This document shows positions 1-7,501 of a stretch of 12,590 nt of DNA, one piece after another (position 1 is the stretch's first letter; each line of letters begins with the position of its first letter). The translations under genes and the position numbers were made by a program. The stretch is from UBA6814 sp040753075. GTDB lineage: Bacteria > Desulfobacterota > Desulfovibrionia > Desulfovibrionales > Desulfovibrionaceae. Where the stretch lies: positions 1-12,590 of the forward strand of contig JBFMHA010000086.1 in assembly GCA_040753075.1 (NCBI GenBank). The letters are read 5' to 3'. The notes below the pieces were generated by a model. That model had not been told where the DNA came from. It saw only the letters and a list, made by a program, of their open reading frames with translations, and searched no databases.

Positions 1-866
1 AGCACGGCCAGGCCGGGCAGGGCGGCCAGGCCCGCGGCCAGGCCGGCGCGGAGCCCGGCCGCGGCCGCGACGCTGCGCGCGGCAAAGTCCGTGTCCGCCA
101 GGGCGCGCGCGCCCACGGCCTGGGCCAGGGTGTTCACCGACCAGGGCAGCACCCGGGCGCGCAGGCCCGCGGCCAGGTCCGGCGCGGCCAGGGCCAGGCC
201 CAGGCGCAGGCCGGGCACCGCGTAGAACTTGGTGAGCGAGAGCAGGGCGATCACGTTGCCCGGCCGGTCCGCGGTCAGGCGGTCCTGGTCCGGGGCGAAG
301 TCCGCGTAGGCCTCGTCCACCACCAGCAGGCACTCCGGCCGCCGGGCGGCGAAGTCGCGCAGGGCCGCGGCGTCCAGGGCGCGGCCCGTGGGGTTGTTGG
401 GCGAGCAGAGCAGGAGGAGCGCGGGCTGGCCCGGGCAGCCGTCGATCCGGTCCAGGTCCAGGGCGAAGCCCTCGGCCTCGGAGAGCGCGACCTCCTCCGC
501 CTCCAGCCCGGCCGCGGCGGCGGCGCGGGCGTAGTCGCCGTAGGCCGGGACCGGGATCACCGCCCGGGTGTAGCCCATGGCCGCGGCCATGGCGCAGGCC
601 GCGTGCAGGAGCTCGGTGGAGCCGTTGCCGGCCGCGATCTCGGCCGCGGGGACGCCGTAGCGGGCCGCGGCCGCGGCGACGAGCTCCGCGCAGTCCGGGT
701 CCGGGTAGTGCGCCAGCCGCTCCGTGGCCGCGGAAAGAGCCTCGCGCAGCCACTCCGGCGGCCCCAGTGGATTGATGGACGCGGAGAAGTCCAGGATGTC
801 CTCGGGCCGGCGGCCCGAGACCTCGGCCAGGTGGCGGAGGTTGCCGCCGTGGGGAAGCTCGCGCAT
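1..866 (-). CDS. cobD: Threonine-phosphate decarboxylase (CobD-type aminotransferase), 3' end outside window
   Basis: This is a fold-type I PLP enzyme. In the family it decarboxylates L-threonine-O-3-phosphate to (R)-1-aminopropan-2-yl phosphate, the linker of the cobalamin nucleotide loop, in the cytoplasm. About 288 residues are visible and the remainder lies beyond the left edge. Visible hallmarks are an N-terminal HGGN motif (residues 7-10), DFSASINPLG (26-35), PNNPTG (156-161), VVDEAYADF (182-190) and SLTKFYAVPGLRLG (210-223), with Lys213 as the expected PLP-binding lysine, followed by PWSVN (241-245). The HGGN start and the TKFY...GLRLG/PWSVN blocks fit CobD better than the related HisC, which is the main alternative. 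The ATG at 866 puts HGGN at the normal distance from the start. No good Shine-Dalgarno sequence or convincing promoter was seen. The gene lies just after the groL terminator, so it may depend on read-through or a weak promoter of its own. It is probably the first gene of a cobalamin cluster to the left (inference). Confidence 0.9.
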   Translation of the reverse strand, partial: MRELPHGGNLRHLAEVSGRRPEDILDFSASINPLGPPEWLREALSAATERLAHYPDPDCAELVAAAAARYGVPAAEIAAGNGSTELLHAACAMAAAMGYTRAVIPVPAYGDYARAAAAAGLEAEEVALSEAEGFALDLDRIDGCPGQPALLLLCSPNNPTGRALDAAALRDFAARRPECLLVVDEAYADFAPDQDRLTADRPGNVIALLSLTKFYAVPGLRLGLALAAPDLAAGLRARVLPWSVNTLAQAVGARALADTDFAARSVAAAAGLRAGLAAGLAALPGLAV

Positions 867-900
867 GGCCGGGTGGGTAGCACGGAGCCGGGGGAAAGCA

Positions 901-933
901 AACAGAAAGGCCGGCCCCTTGCGGAGCCGGCCT
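901..933 (-). terminator. Intrinsic terminator of groES-groL
   Basis: A perfect 8-bp inverted repeat (AGGCCGGC at 908-915, GCCGGCCT at 926-933) with a 10-base loop begins about 29 bases past the groL stop codon. On the minus strand it is followed by TTCTGTTTGCTTT, a discontinuous U-rich run. It would end groL transcription ahead of cobD. The broken U-run suggests termination may be incomplete. Confidence 0.75.
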
Positions 934-961
934 CGTTGTCAGCCTATGGCGTCAGTACGGT

Positions 962-2596
<1,635 letters not shown>

Positions 2597-2626
2597 GGAT
2601 GTTCTCCTTGTGCTTTGGGTAGTCGG

Positions 2627-2917
2627 TTAGTCTTCGATGATGGCGAGAATGTCGTCCTCGCGCATCATGAGGTGCTCCGCGCCGTCGATCTTCACTTCGG
2701 TGCCGGCGTACTTGTTGAAGAGCACGATGTCGCCCTTCTTCACGGTCATCTTGACGGCCTTGCCGTCGTCGCCGGTCTTGCCCGGGCCAGCGGCCACCAC
2801 TTCGCCCCGCATGGGCTTTTCCTTGGCGGTGTCGGGAATGATGATGCCGCCCGCGGTCTTCTCCTCGGACTCCAGGCGCTTCACCAGCACGCGATCGTTC
2901 AACGGTTTGAGCTTCAT
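2627..2917 (-). CDS. groS: Co-chaperonin GroES (10 kDa, Hsp10)
   Basis: GroES forms the heptameric lid of GroEL. The 96-residue protein starts KLKPLNDRVLVKR, has the mobile-loop region EEKTAGGIIIP (18-28), and ends DILAIIED. Its length and sequence are standard. The ATG at 2917 was chosen because a strong GGAGGA (plus-strand 2923-2928) sits about 5 bases upstream and homology begins there. The same frame stays open much further upstream through the promoter region, but that extension has no family similarity. The gene is first in the groES-groL operon. The CIRCE operator about 40 bases upstream shows repression by HrcA (established for this element). Confidence 0.99.
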   Translation of the reverse strand: MKLKPLNDRVLVKRLESEEKTAGGIIIPDTAKEKPMRGEVVAAGPGKTGDDGKAVKMTVKKGDIVLFNKYAGTEVKIDGAEHLMMREDDILAIIED

Positions 2918-2922
2918 GGCAT

Positions 2923-2928
2923 TCCTCC
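2923..2928 (-). promoter_or_regulatory. Ribosome binding site fixing the groES start
   Basis: GGAGGA on the minus strand sits 5 bases before the ATG at 2917. It settles the start codon against the long upstream in-frame extension. Confidence 0.85.
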
Positions 2929-2955
2929 ATCGAAGGTAGATTTGTTCCGGTCCTG

Positions 2956-2982
2956 TTAGCACTCGGGCGTGGAGAGTGCCAA
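2956..2982 (-). promoter_or_regulatory. CIRCE operator (HrcA-binding site)
   Basis: The plus strand reads TTAGCACTC, nine bases, then GAGTGCCAA. This matches the CIRCE consensus TTAGCACTC-N9-GAGTGCTAA at 17 of 18 positions with exact spacing. CIRCE is the operator of the heat-shock repressor HrcA. It lies 39-65 bases upstream of the groES start, inside the probable 5' untranslated region. The hrcA gene is not in this window. Confidence 0.95.
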
Positions 2983-3004
2983 CGGGAAGGGCGACTAACA
3001 CAAG

Positions 3005-3038
3005 CCGGCCGGAAAGGGAAGCCCGCTGTTCCGGCCGG
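3005..3038 (-). repeat. GC-rich hairpin in the groES leader
   Basis: There is a perfect 10-bp inverted repeat, CCGGCCGGAA (3005-3014) and TTCCGGCCGG (3029-3038), with a 14-base loop. If the proposed promoter at 3051-3078 is correct, this hairpin begins within about 6 bases of the transcript's 5' end, ahead of CIRCE. No U-run follows it on either strand, so it is not a standard terminator. A role in message stability or regulation is inference. Confidence 0.6.
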
Positions 3039-3050
3039 TCGAGCAGGGAC

Positions 3051-3078
3051 CAGATAATCCCGCCGGGCCGTCTGGCAA
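3051..3078 (-). promoter_or_regulatory. Candidate promoter of groES-groL
   Basis: On the minus strand, TTGCCA (3073-3078) is followed after 16 bases by TATCTG (3051-3056). The -35 is good and the -10 is mediocre. Transcription would begin near 3044, placing CIRCE in the leader. No convincing sigma-32-type promoter was seen. Other placements in this region cannot be excluded. Confidence 0.35.
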
Positions 3079-3105
3079 GAGGGGGACGCGCATTTTTCGG
3101 GGGTA

Positions 3106-3121
3106 TGTGAGAAAAATCACT
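3106..3121. promoter_or_regulatory. CRP/FNR-type palindrome (candidate operator)
   Basis: TGTGA, six bases, TCACT matches the consensus TGTGA-N6-TCACA of the CRP/FNR superfamily at 9 of 10 positions. It is centred near 3113.5, about 69 bases upstream of the inferred groES transcription start. A chance match is possible for a short palindrome, and the cognate regulator is unknown. Confidence 0.35.
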
Positions 3122-3352
3122 CGGATTCCAGGTTCGGGGCCGGAAACATGGGCGGGGCGGATGCCCGCGGACAGGAGAAACCGGATTGCCGCCCGGCCGG
3201 GTTGCGGAAGCCGCATTTCCGGTCAAGGGAAGAGCCCCGCGCGACGGCGGCGGCGGGCCTCGGGACGATCCCGGCCCCGGGCGGCCGCGCAGTCCGTGGG
3301 CCGCGGGGTGGCGCAAAAAGCGGAAGCCACGGTTCCGCGAAGCGCCGTGCGC
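3122..3352. other. Intergenic stretch with no recognised gene
   Basis: This is the middle of the divergent region between groES and the acyltransferase gene. It is GC-rich with a short inverted repeat (CGGAA/GTTCCG near 3331-3346). A 69-codon open frame (3148-3357, plus) lacks a good ribosome site and resembles no family I recognise, so I do not call it. Confidence 0.6.
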
Positions 3353-3358
3353 TATAAA
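3353..3358 (+). promoter_or_regulatory. Candidate -10 box upstream of the acyltransferase gene
   Basis: TATAAA stands out in an otherwise GC-rich region about 95 bases upstream of the acyltransferase start. No good -35 hexamer lies at the right spacing (the best is GGTTCC-like). The same A-run is the U-run of the opposite-strand hairpin described next, so it may not be a promoter at all. Confidence 0.25.
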
Positions 3359-3387
3359 AAAGTTGAGCCATGCCAAGGCATTGGCTC
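3353..3387 (-). terminator. Terminator-like hairpin reading toward groES
   Basis: A stem of GAGCCA+TGCC (3365-3374) pairs with GGCA+TGGCTC (3377-3380, 3382-3387), with one bulged T (3381) and a two-base loop centre. On the minus strand it is followed by AAC and then six T residues. It has the shape of an intrinsic terminator for leftward transcription, but the gene to its right is transcribed rightward. It could shield the groES control region from antisense transcripts, or it could form the 5' end of the acyltransferase message. Confidence 0.5.
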
Positions 3388-3453
3388 TTGGGCCGGAAAT
3401 TGCTCCTGTCCATGATTCGGCCGGCCCGGTCCGGCTGCGTTGGAGGACGGCGC

Positions 3454-4560
3454 ATGGGTCTGTTGCGGTTGCTGCTCGCCTTTGCGGTGCTGGCCGGCCA
3501 TACCGGGGTCCTGGATTTCGAGATCCTGCCCGGACCGGTGGCGGTGCGCGCTTTCTTCCTGCTCTCCGGGTTCACCATGGCCCTGGTGCTGGAGACCCGC
3601 TACGCCGGCCTGCCCCGCCGGTCCTTCTACCTGAGCCGCCTGCTGCGTCTGGCCCCGGCGTACGCGGTGGTGCTGGCCCTGTCCCTGGCCGCGATGCTGG
3701 CCCTGGACAGCCACCCCTTCCTGCGCCGGGACACGCTCCTGGGCCTGGTCCTGGCCGACGTCCGCACCCTGGCCGCCTGGCTCTGGACCAACCTGGCGGT
3801 GTTCGGCCAGGAGGCCATGTACTGGCTGCGGGTCGCGCCCGGCGGCGCGCTGGCCTGGTCCCCGGGGCCGGTGGCCGCCTCGGCCAAGGCCTACACCCTG
3901 CTCCTGGTCCCCCAGGCCTGGTCCCTGTCCCTGGAGTTCTGCTTCTACCTGGCCGCGCCCTGGATCTTCTCCCGGGGGCCGCGCCTGGTGGGCGGCCTGC
4001 TGCTGGCCAGCCTGGCCCTGCACGTGGGCCTGGACCGGGCCTTTCCCCAGCTCGACCCGGTGTGGCAGCGCATCCTGCCCACCCAGCTCTACCTGTTCCT
4101 GGCCGGCTACTTCTCCCACGCCATCTACGCCCGGCTGCGGGACACCCCGCGGGCCCGCTTCCTGGGGCACGGCCTGCTGCTGCTCCTGGCCCTGTTCGGC
4201 GCGCTCTACGAGATCCTGTCCGGCCCCATGCGCTTCGCGGTGTTCCAGTGCCTGCTCTGCCTGGCCCTGCCCGTGGTGTTCCTGGCCTTCCGGAACAACC
4301 CCCTGGACCGGTTCCTGGGCCGGCTCTCCTATCCCTTCTACCTGGTCCACTTCCTGGTGATCGGGGTGTTCGAGGACCGTCTGGGCGAGGCCGGCCCCCT
4401 GGCCCTGGTGGGGCTGGTCCTGGCCGGAGCCCTGGCCCTGCACCTGGGGGTGGAGGTCCCGTTCGAGCGGGTGCGGCGGCGGCTGGTGGCCCGCGGCGCG
4501 GCCCATGGCCGCAGCGCGTCCCCGGACGGACCCGGCCTGGCCCCCCAGCCCTCGGCGTGA
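3454..4560 (+). CDS. Acyltransferase-3 family integral membrane protein
   Basis: This is a multi-pass inner-membrane protein of the acyltransferase-3 (OafA-like) family. Members typically O-acylate surface glycans or lipids using acyl groups delivered from the cytoplasm. The 368-residue protein shows the family signature R-x10-H at Arg5...His16, then FFLLSGF (34-40), a basic RRSFYLSRLLRL segment, AWSLSLEFCFY in the middle, and LSYPFYLVHF near the C-terminus. About ten hydrophobic helices are apparent, followed by a basic cytoplasmic tail. The ATG at 3454 was chosen because GGAGG (3442-3446) lies 7 bases upstream and it places Arg5/His16 correctly. An in-frame ATG at 3370 falls inside a hairpin and lacks a ribosome site. 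The gene stands alone, divergent from groES and convergent with the EAL-HDOD gene. No glycan cluster surrounds it, so the acceptor cannot be inferred. Confidence 0.9.
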   Translation: MGLLRLLLAFAVLAGHTGVLDFEILPGPVAVRAFFLLSGFTMALVLETRYAGLPRRSFYLSRLLRLAPAYAVVLALSLAAMLALDSHPFLRRDTLLGLVLADVRTLAAWLWTNLAVFGQEAMYWLRVAPGGALAWSPGPVAASAKAYTLLLVPQAWSLSLEFCFYLAAPWIFSRGPRLVGGLLLASLALHVGLDRAFPQLDPVWQRILPTQLYLFLAGYFSHAIYARLRDTPRARFLGHGLLLLLALFGALYEILSGPMRFAVFQCLLCLALPVVFLAFRNNPLDRFLGRLSYPFYLVHFLVIGVFEDRLGEAGPLALVGLVLAGALALHLGVEVPFERVRRRLVARGAAHGRSASPDGPGLAPQPSA

Positions 4561-4591
4561 AAAAAGGGAAGGCCGTCGCCGGCCTTCCCTT
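4561..4591. terminator. Strong, mostly leftward terminator between convergent genes
   Basis: A perfect 12-bp stem (4564-4575 with 4580-4591) closes on a four-base loop, immediately after the acyltransferase stop codon. On the minus strand the stem is followed by further T residues (the A-run at 4559-4565), giving a classic intrinsic terminator for leftward transcription from the EAL-HDOD gene. On the plus strand only two T follow before a GC run, so rightward termination would be weaker. It is probably shared by the two converging genes. Confidence 0.85.
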
Positions 4592-4612
4592 GCGCGCGGT
4601 CTGAACGACCGG

Positions 4613-4769
4613 CTAGCAGGCCGTTGAAAAACGGCGATCTGCTGCGTCAGCGAAAAAACCAGACCGCTTATGTATGCGCAATACATTGCGCGTCCTGGAC
4701 TTTTCCGCTTCCTTGCATCTCACCATTTTTGAACGGCCTGCGAATTTCGATTTTTCAACAGTCAGCTAG
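4613..4769. repeat. Palindromic MITE/REP-like element with CTAG ends
   Basis: This ~157-bp non-coding element is visibly AT-richer than its surroundings. Its two ends, each read inward, are CTAGC-N5-GTTGAAAAA (4613-4631, and the complement of 4751-4769). Inside is a near-perfect giant palindrome from 4616 to 4741. Its outer arms are GCAGGCCGTT(G/C)AAAAA, its flanks are partly complementary, and its apex is ATGTAT-GCGCA-ATACAT (4670-4686). The right end carries a second, diverged copy of the arm (ATTTTTGAACGGCCTGC at 4725-4741, ATTTTTCAACAGTCAGC at 4750-4766, 13 of 17 identical). Similar GTTGAAAAACGGCGATCTGCTG-type repeats recur in deltaproteobacterial genomes in my recollection. I know of no transposase to assign. 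It could be mobile (non-autonomous) or act as a structured RNA in the 3' untranslated region. Confidence 0.75.
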
Positions 4770-6040
4770 GCCTCGGGCGCCCCCTGGGACTGGCCCAGGA
4801 TCTTCTGGGTCCAGGCCGTGGACTTGGCGTAGAGCACCGCCGCCGCCTCCTGCTTCACCCCGTAGCTGGCCAGGGCCTCCGCGGCGGCGTCCCAGAGTCC
4901 GGCCTCCACGGTCTCCAGGAAGTCCAGGAGATGGCTGGCCGGGTTCTTTTCGCCCACCAGGGCGGACTTGATGGCGTCCTCCAGGGGCAGGTCGCCCAGG
5001 ATCTCCTGCATGGGCTGGTTGAGCAGGGCGTCCAGCTTGGAGAACAGGCCGAGCAGGAAGGCCGTGTCCTTGGGCATCATGGGCTTGGGCATGGCCGCCA
5101 CCAGGGTCTCCAGGAACCGGCCGCGCTGGATGGACTGGAAGGACAGCTCCTCGGCCCGGGGGGTGGGGGCCAGGTCCGAGAGGGAGACCACCATGACCCA
5201 CTGCTTGAGGGGCCGGCGGCCGAGCAGGGCCACGGCCTGCTCCACGCTGGTGAGCTGCTTGGCCAGGCCGAAGGCCGCCGAGTTCATGAAGCGCAGGATG
5301 CGGTAGGACAGGGACAGGTCGCCCTCGATGATCTTGGCCAGCTCCTTGGTCTCCACGTCCTCCCGGGTCAGGGCCTGCAGCAGGCGCATCTTGGAGATCT
5401 GGCTGGCGGAGATCTTGCGGCCGGGGATGATCTCCGGCTTGGAGAAGAAGTAGCCCTGGAAGTACTCGTAGCCCAGGGAGCGGGTGAGCTGGTAGGCCTT
5501 CTGGTCCTCGATCTTCTCGGCCAGCAGCTTGGCCCCGCTCTTCTTGAGGGCCTGGGATATCCTGATGATGTTGGGCACGGGCTGGCCCAGGATCTCCACC
5601 TTCACGATGTCCGCGATCTTGAGGATCTCCTCGAACCCGGGCTGGCCCACGAAGTCGTCCAGGGCCAGGATGTACCCGGCCTCCTTGATCTTCCTGCAGG
5701 CGTCCACGATCTCCGGGGTGGCCTTGACCGTCTCCAGGATCTCCACCACGCAGACGTCCTTGGGCAGGGCGTGGGCCGTGCCGCGCAGGATGAGGTTCTG
5801 GGGGAAGTTGATGAGGGTGCGCCGGCCCGGGGGCATGCCGGTCAGGGCCAGGGTGAAGCCGTCGGCGATGACCTTGGCCGTGGCCACGTCCGGGTCCGTG
5901 ACCTTGGCCGCGCCGGCCGTGCCGCTGTGCCGGAAGAGCAGCTCGTAGCCCCAGATGTTCTGGTCGCGGTCGAAGATGGGCTGCCGGGCCACGAAGATGG
6001 GCTCGAACTGTTCGTCCTGCTTGAGGAGTTCGTCTTGCAT
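4766..6040 (-). CDS. EAL-HDOD signalling protein (YuxH/CdgJ-like)
   Basis: This 424-residue cytoplasmic protein has an N-terminal EAL-type domain (about 13-205) and a C-terminal HDOD domain (about 210-410). Related EAL-HDOD proteins act in c-di-GMP-linked control of motility and behaviour, usually without phosphodiesterase activity. The EAL signature is degenerate: ELL (33-35) replaces EAL, DDFVG (128-132) replaces DDFGTG, and KVEI (147-150) replaces KID. Asn79, Glu103, Asp128/129, Glu175 (AEKIE) and Gln195 (QGYFFSKP) are retained, so loss of catalysis is likely but not certain. The HDOD part carries MNSAAFG (252-258). The ATG at 6040 gives the usual short lead into VARQPIF; its ribosome site is weak. 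The gene has its own promoter and lies downstream of a PilZ gene on the same strand. Its TAG stop codon sits within the CTAG edge of the repeat element. Confidence 0.92.
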   Translation of the reverse strand: MQDELLKQDEQFEPIFVARQPIFDRDQNIWGYELLFRHSGTAGAAKVTDPDVATAKVIADGFTLALTGMPPGRRTLINFPQNLILRGTAHALPKDVCVVEILETVKATPEIVDACRKIKEAGYILALDDFVGQPGFEEILKIADIVKVEILGQPVPNIIRISQALKKSGAKLLAEKIEDQKAYQLTRSLGYEYFQGYFFSKPEIIPGRKISASQISKMRLLQALTREDVETKELAKIIEGDLSLSYRILRFMNSAAFGLAKQLTSVEQAVALLGRRPLKQWVMVVSLSDLAPTPRAEELSFQSIQRGRFLETLVAAMPKPMMPKDTAFLLGLFSKLDALLNQPMQEILGDLPLEDAIKSALVGEKNPASHLLDFLETVEAGLWDAAAEALASYGVKQEAAAVLYAKSTAWTQKILGQSQGAPEA

Positions 6041-6090
6041 GGCGGATTCCGAGTGGTTTCGCCCGCGGCCGTCAGGGGGCGGGCCTTATC

Positions 6091-6119
6091 GTTATATACG
6101 CCGGAAAAGGCCAGGGCAA
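6091..6119 (-). promoter_or_regulatory. Promoter of the EAL-HDOD gene
   Basis: On the minus strand, TTGCCC (6114-6119), a 17-base spacer and TATAAC (6091-6096) form a good housekeeping-type promoter. Transcription would start near 6084, giving a leader of about 44 bases. It lies in the 127-base gap after the PilZ gene, so the EAL-HDOD gene can be expressed independently of pilZ. Confidence 0.65.
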
Positions 6120-6167
6120 CCACTCCGAACAAGGTCGGGGCAACGGGTTTTCCGCGCGCCTTCCGGC

Positions 6168-6815
6168 TCAGCTGGCCATGAACTCCACGGCCAGCTGCAC
6201 GTAGTCGGTGATGAGGCGCTTGTGCTCCTCCTCCAGGTCCTCGAACTTGATGCCGATGATGCACCTGTTCGTGTCGAGGGTGGTGGCCTTGATGATGCTG
6301 CGGGCGTAGAGCTCGTTTTCGGCCCCGGGCATGCGGAACTGGCAGAACGCCTCGGCGTCCTTGGGGAATTCCGCGATCTGGCCCTCCTTCATGGGCCAGA
6401 CGAACTTGGCTCCGCCCGCGGAGATGTTCACGATGTAGCCCGCCATCTCCTCGCCCTCGTGGAACAGGGAGGAGGGCAGGAAGCACTGCACCCGGTCGTG
6501 CCGGCGCAGGTTCACGGTCTCGATGGTGAAGGGGTGGGTGATGACCAGCATGGGCGAGGGCTTGGCGATGGCGCCCACCACCCGGGACTTGAACCCGAAG
6601 ATGGATCCCTCGGTGTCCATGTAGCGGGCGGTGATGGGCTGGTCCTTGCCCAGCAGGTCCTTGAACGCCACGTTCATGGGGTGGCGCAGGAGGATGTACT
6701 CCCCCCGGATGCGGCCGTAGGCCTCGGTCCAGAAGCGCTTGCCCGTGCCCTCCAGGTCCACGAGCACCTTCTCGCCGATGCGGAAGTCCAGCGGTTGCTT
6801 GTCCTGCTTCTTCAT
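6168..6815 (-). CDS. YcgR-like flagellar-brake/PilZ domain protein
   Basis: This 215-residue soluble protein has an N-terminal YcgR-N-like beta domain (about 8-98) and a C-terminal PilZ domain (about 102-212). PilZ domains bind c-di-GMP. YcgR proteins with this architecture typically brake the flagellar motor. The ligand motifs are both present: Arg104 and Arg108 in LRRHDR (RxxxR), and NISAGG (130-135) as the (D/N)xSxxG motif. C-di-GMP binding is therefore likely; the flagellar role is inferred from architecture only. The start at 6815 has a weak upstream GACGGA as ribosome site. A sigma-28-like promoter candidate lies immediately upstream. The EAL-HDOD gene follows 127 bases later under its own promoter. 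Confidence 0.88.
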   Translation of the reverse strand: MKKQDKQPLDFRIGEKVLVDLEGTGKRFWTEAYGRIRGEYILLRHPMNVAFKDLLGKDQPITARYMDTEGSIFGFKSRVVGAIAKPSPMLVITHPFTIETVNLRRHDRVQCFLPSSLFHEGEEMAGYIVNISAGGAKFVWPMKEGQIAEFPKDAEAFCQFRMPGAENELYARSIIKATTLDTNRCIIGIKFEDLEEEHKRLITDYVQLAVEFMAS

Positions 6816-6832
6816 GTCGCGATCGTTCCGTC

Positions 6833-6860
6833 TTTTCGGCGCACCACCTCGGCAACTTTA
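6833..6860 (-). promoter_or_regulatory. Possible sigma-28 (FliA)-type promoter of the YcgR-like gene
   Basis: On the minus strand, TAAAGTTG begins at 6860 and GCCGAAAA occupies 6833-6840, each one mismatch from the FliA consensus (TAAAGTTT, GCCGATAA). The spacing from TAAA is 16 rather than 15 bases. The predicted start near 6826 leaves only about 10 bases of leader and would cut into the weak ribosome site, which counts against it. Confidence 0.25.
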
Positions 6861-7135
6861 ATGGTTTCGCACAAAACAGGGGGCGGCGCAACCGGTGCGA
6901 GGGAGTCCTGCGGGCGGGGCGGGGCCGGGGCGGCGAAGGGCCGGCCGGCGCTGCATGCGCTCTCATCCGGGCACGGCGTAGGGCGGTTTCTCGCAGATAT
7001 TCCAGAAGGATCAGGTCATGGGAGGCGGAGTGGCCGGTTCGCGCCCCGCGGCACGGGGAGAACCCGGGGTTTCATGACGCGGCGGCCGTCCTGCCGCGCC
7101 TTCTCGCCGCGTCACGCGTGGAGGCGGACGGGGCG
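6861..7135. other. Intergenic region between the two PilZ genes, with a long inverted repeat
   Basis: About 320 bases separate the two PilZ genes (6816-7135), and I see no credible gene here. A perfect 10-bp inverted repeat, TGACGCGGCG (7075-7084) and CGCCGCGTCA (7105-7114), spans a 20-base loop that is itself GC-rich. It lies 22 bases past the end of the MATE-DUF2156-PilZ operon. It may help end transcription, but no U-run follows. Confidence 0.45.
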
Positions 7136-7501
7136 CTAGCCCGCGGCCAGGCCCGCCACGTGATCCGGGGGCAGGGCGTCCTCGAACTGGACGCCGAACT
7201 CGCGGCGCGCGGCGTCGTACCAGGCCACCGAGCCCTTGCGGCCCTCCAGGCAGCGGTTGCGGGCCGACAGGAAGGCGCGGAACTCCACGGCCTGGCCCTG
7301 GCTGGGCGCGGGGATGCCCTTGCGCTCGGAGTTGATGCACATGCGCACCCCGCCCTGGCTCACGTCCAGGATGGAGCAGTCCAGGAAGGTCCCGGGATCC
7401 AGGGCGATGGTGCAGGAATTCTGGGAGCCGAAGACCTTGAGGCAGAACCGCTCGTGACGGCGGCGCTCGGCGCCGTCGGGCAGCTTCAGTCCCTGGATCA
7501 T
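7136..7501 (-). CDS. Single-domain PilZ protein, third gene of the MATE operon
   Basis: This is a 121-residue stand-alone PilZ domain, a predicted c-di-GMP receptor. RxxxR is present as Arg14-Arg18 in RRRHERF, and DVSQGG (46-51) gives DxSxxG, so both ligand-binding motifs are intact. There is no other domain, signal peptide or membrane segment. The ATG at 7501 overlaps the TGA of the upstream DUF2156 gene (ATGA), indicating translational coupling. It is therefore made together with the MATE transporter and the DUF2156 protein and plausibly regulates one of them by direct contact (inference). The stop codon is TAG at 7136-7138. The protein differs from the larger YcgR-like PilZ encoded downstream. 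Confidence 0.88.
   Translation of the reverse strand: MIQGLKLPDGAERRRHERFCLKVFGSQNSCTIALDPGTFLDCSILDVSQGGVRMCINSERKGIPAPSQGQAVEFRAFLSARNRCLEGRKGSVAWYDAARREFGVQFEDALPPDHVAGLAAG

Noticed and set aside
867..961. Cobalamin riboswitch upstream of cobD
   Set aside because: Only about 95 bases separate groL and cobD, and they hold the groL terminator; there is no room for a riboswitch and no B12-box-like motif.
3148..3357. 69-codon frame in the groES-acyltransferase intergenic region
   Set aside because: It has a poor ribosome site and Arg/Gly/Ala-rich composition typical of random GC-rich sequence, and no family is recognised.
2918..3376. N-terminal extension of GroES to a 249-residue protein
   Set aside because: It covers the CIRCE operator and promoter region, has no similarity to GroES, and the ATG at 2917 has a strong ribosome site.
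3370..3453. Earlier in-frame ATG (3370) for the acyltransferase, adding 28 residues
   Set aside because: That ATG is within a hairpin and lacks a ribosome site; the ATG at 3454 has GGAGG at good spacing and fits the family N-terminus.
7018..7077. 19-codon frame with an AAGGA-like site between the PilZ genes
   Set aside because: It is too short and featureless to support, with no promoter and no conservation information.
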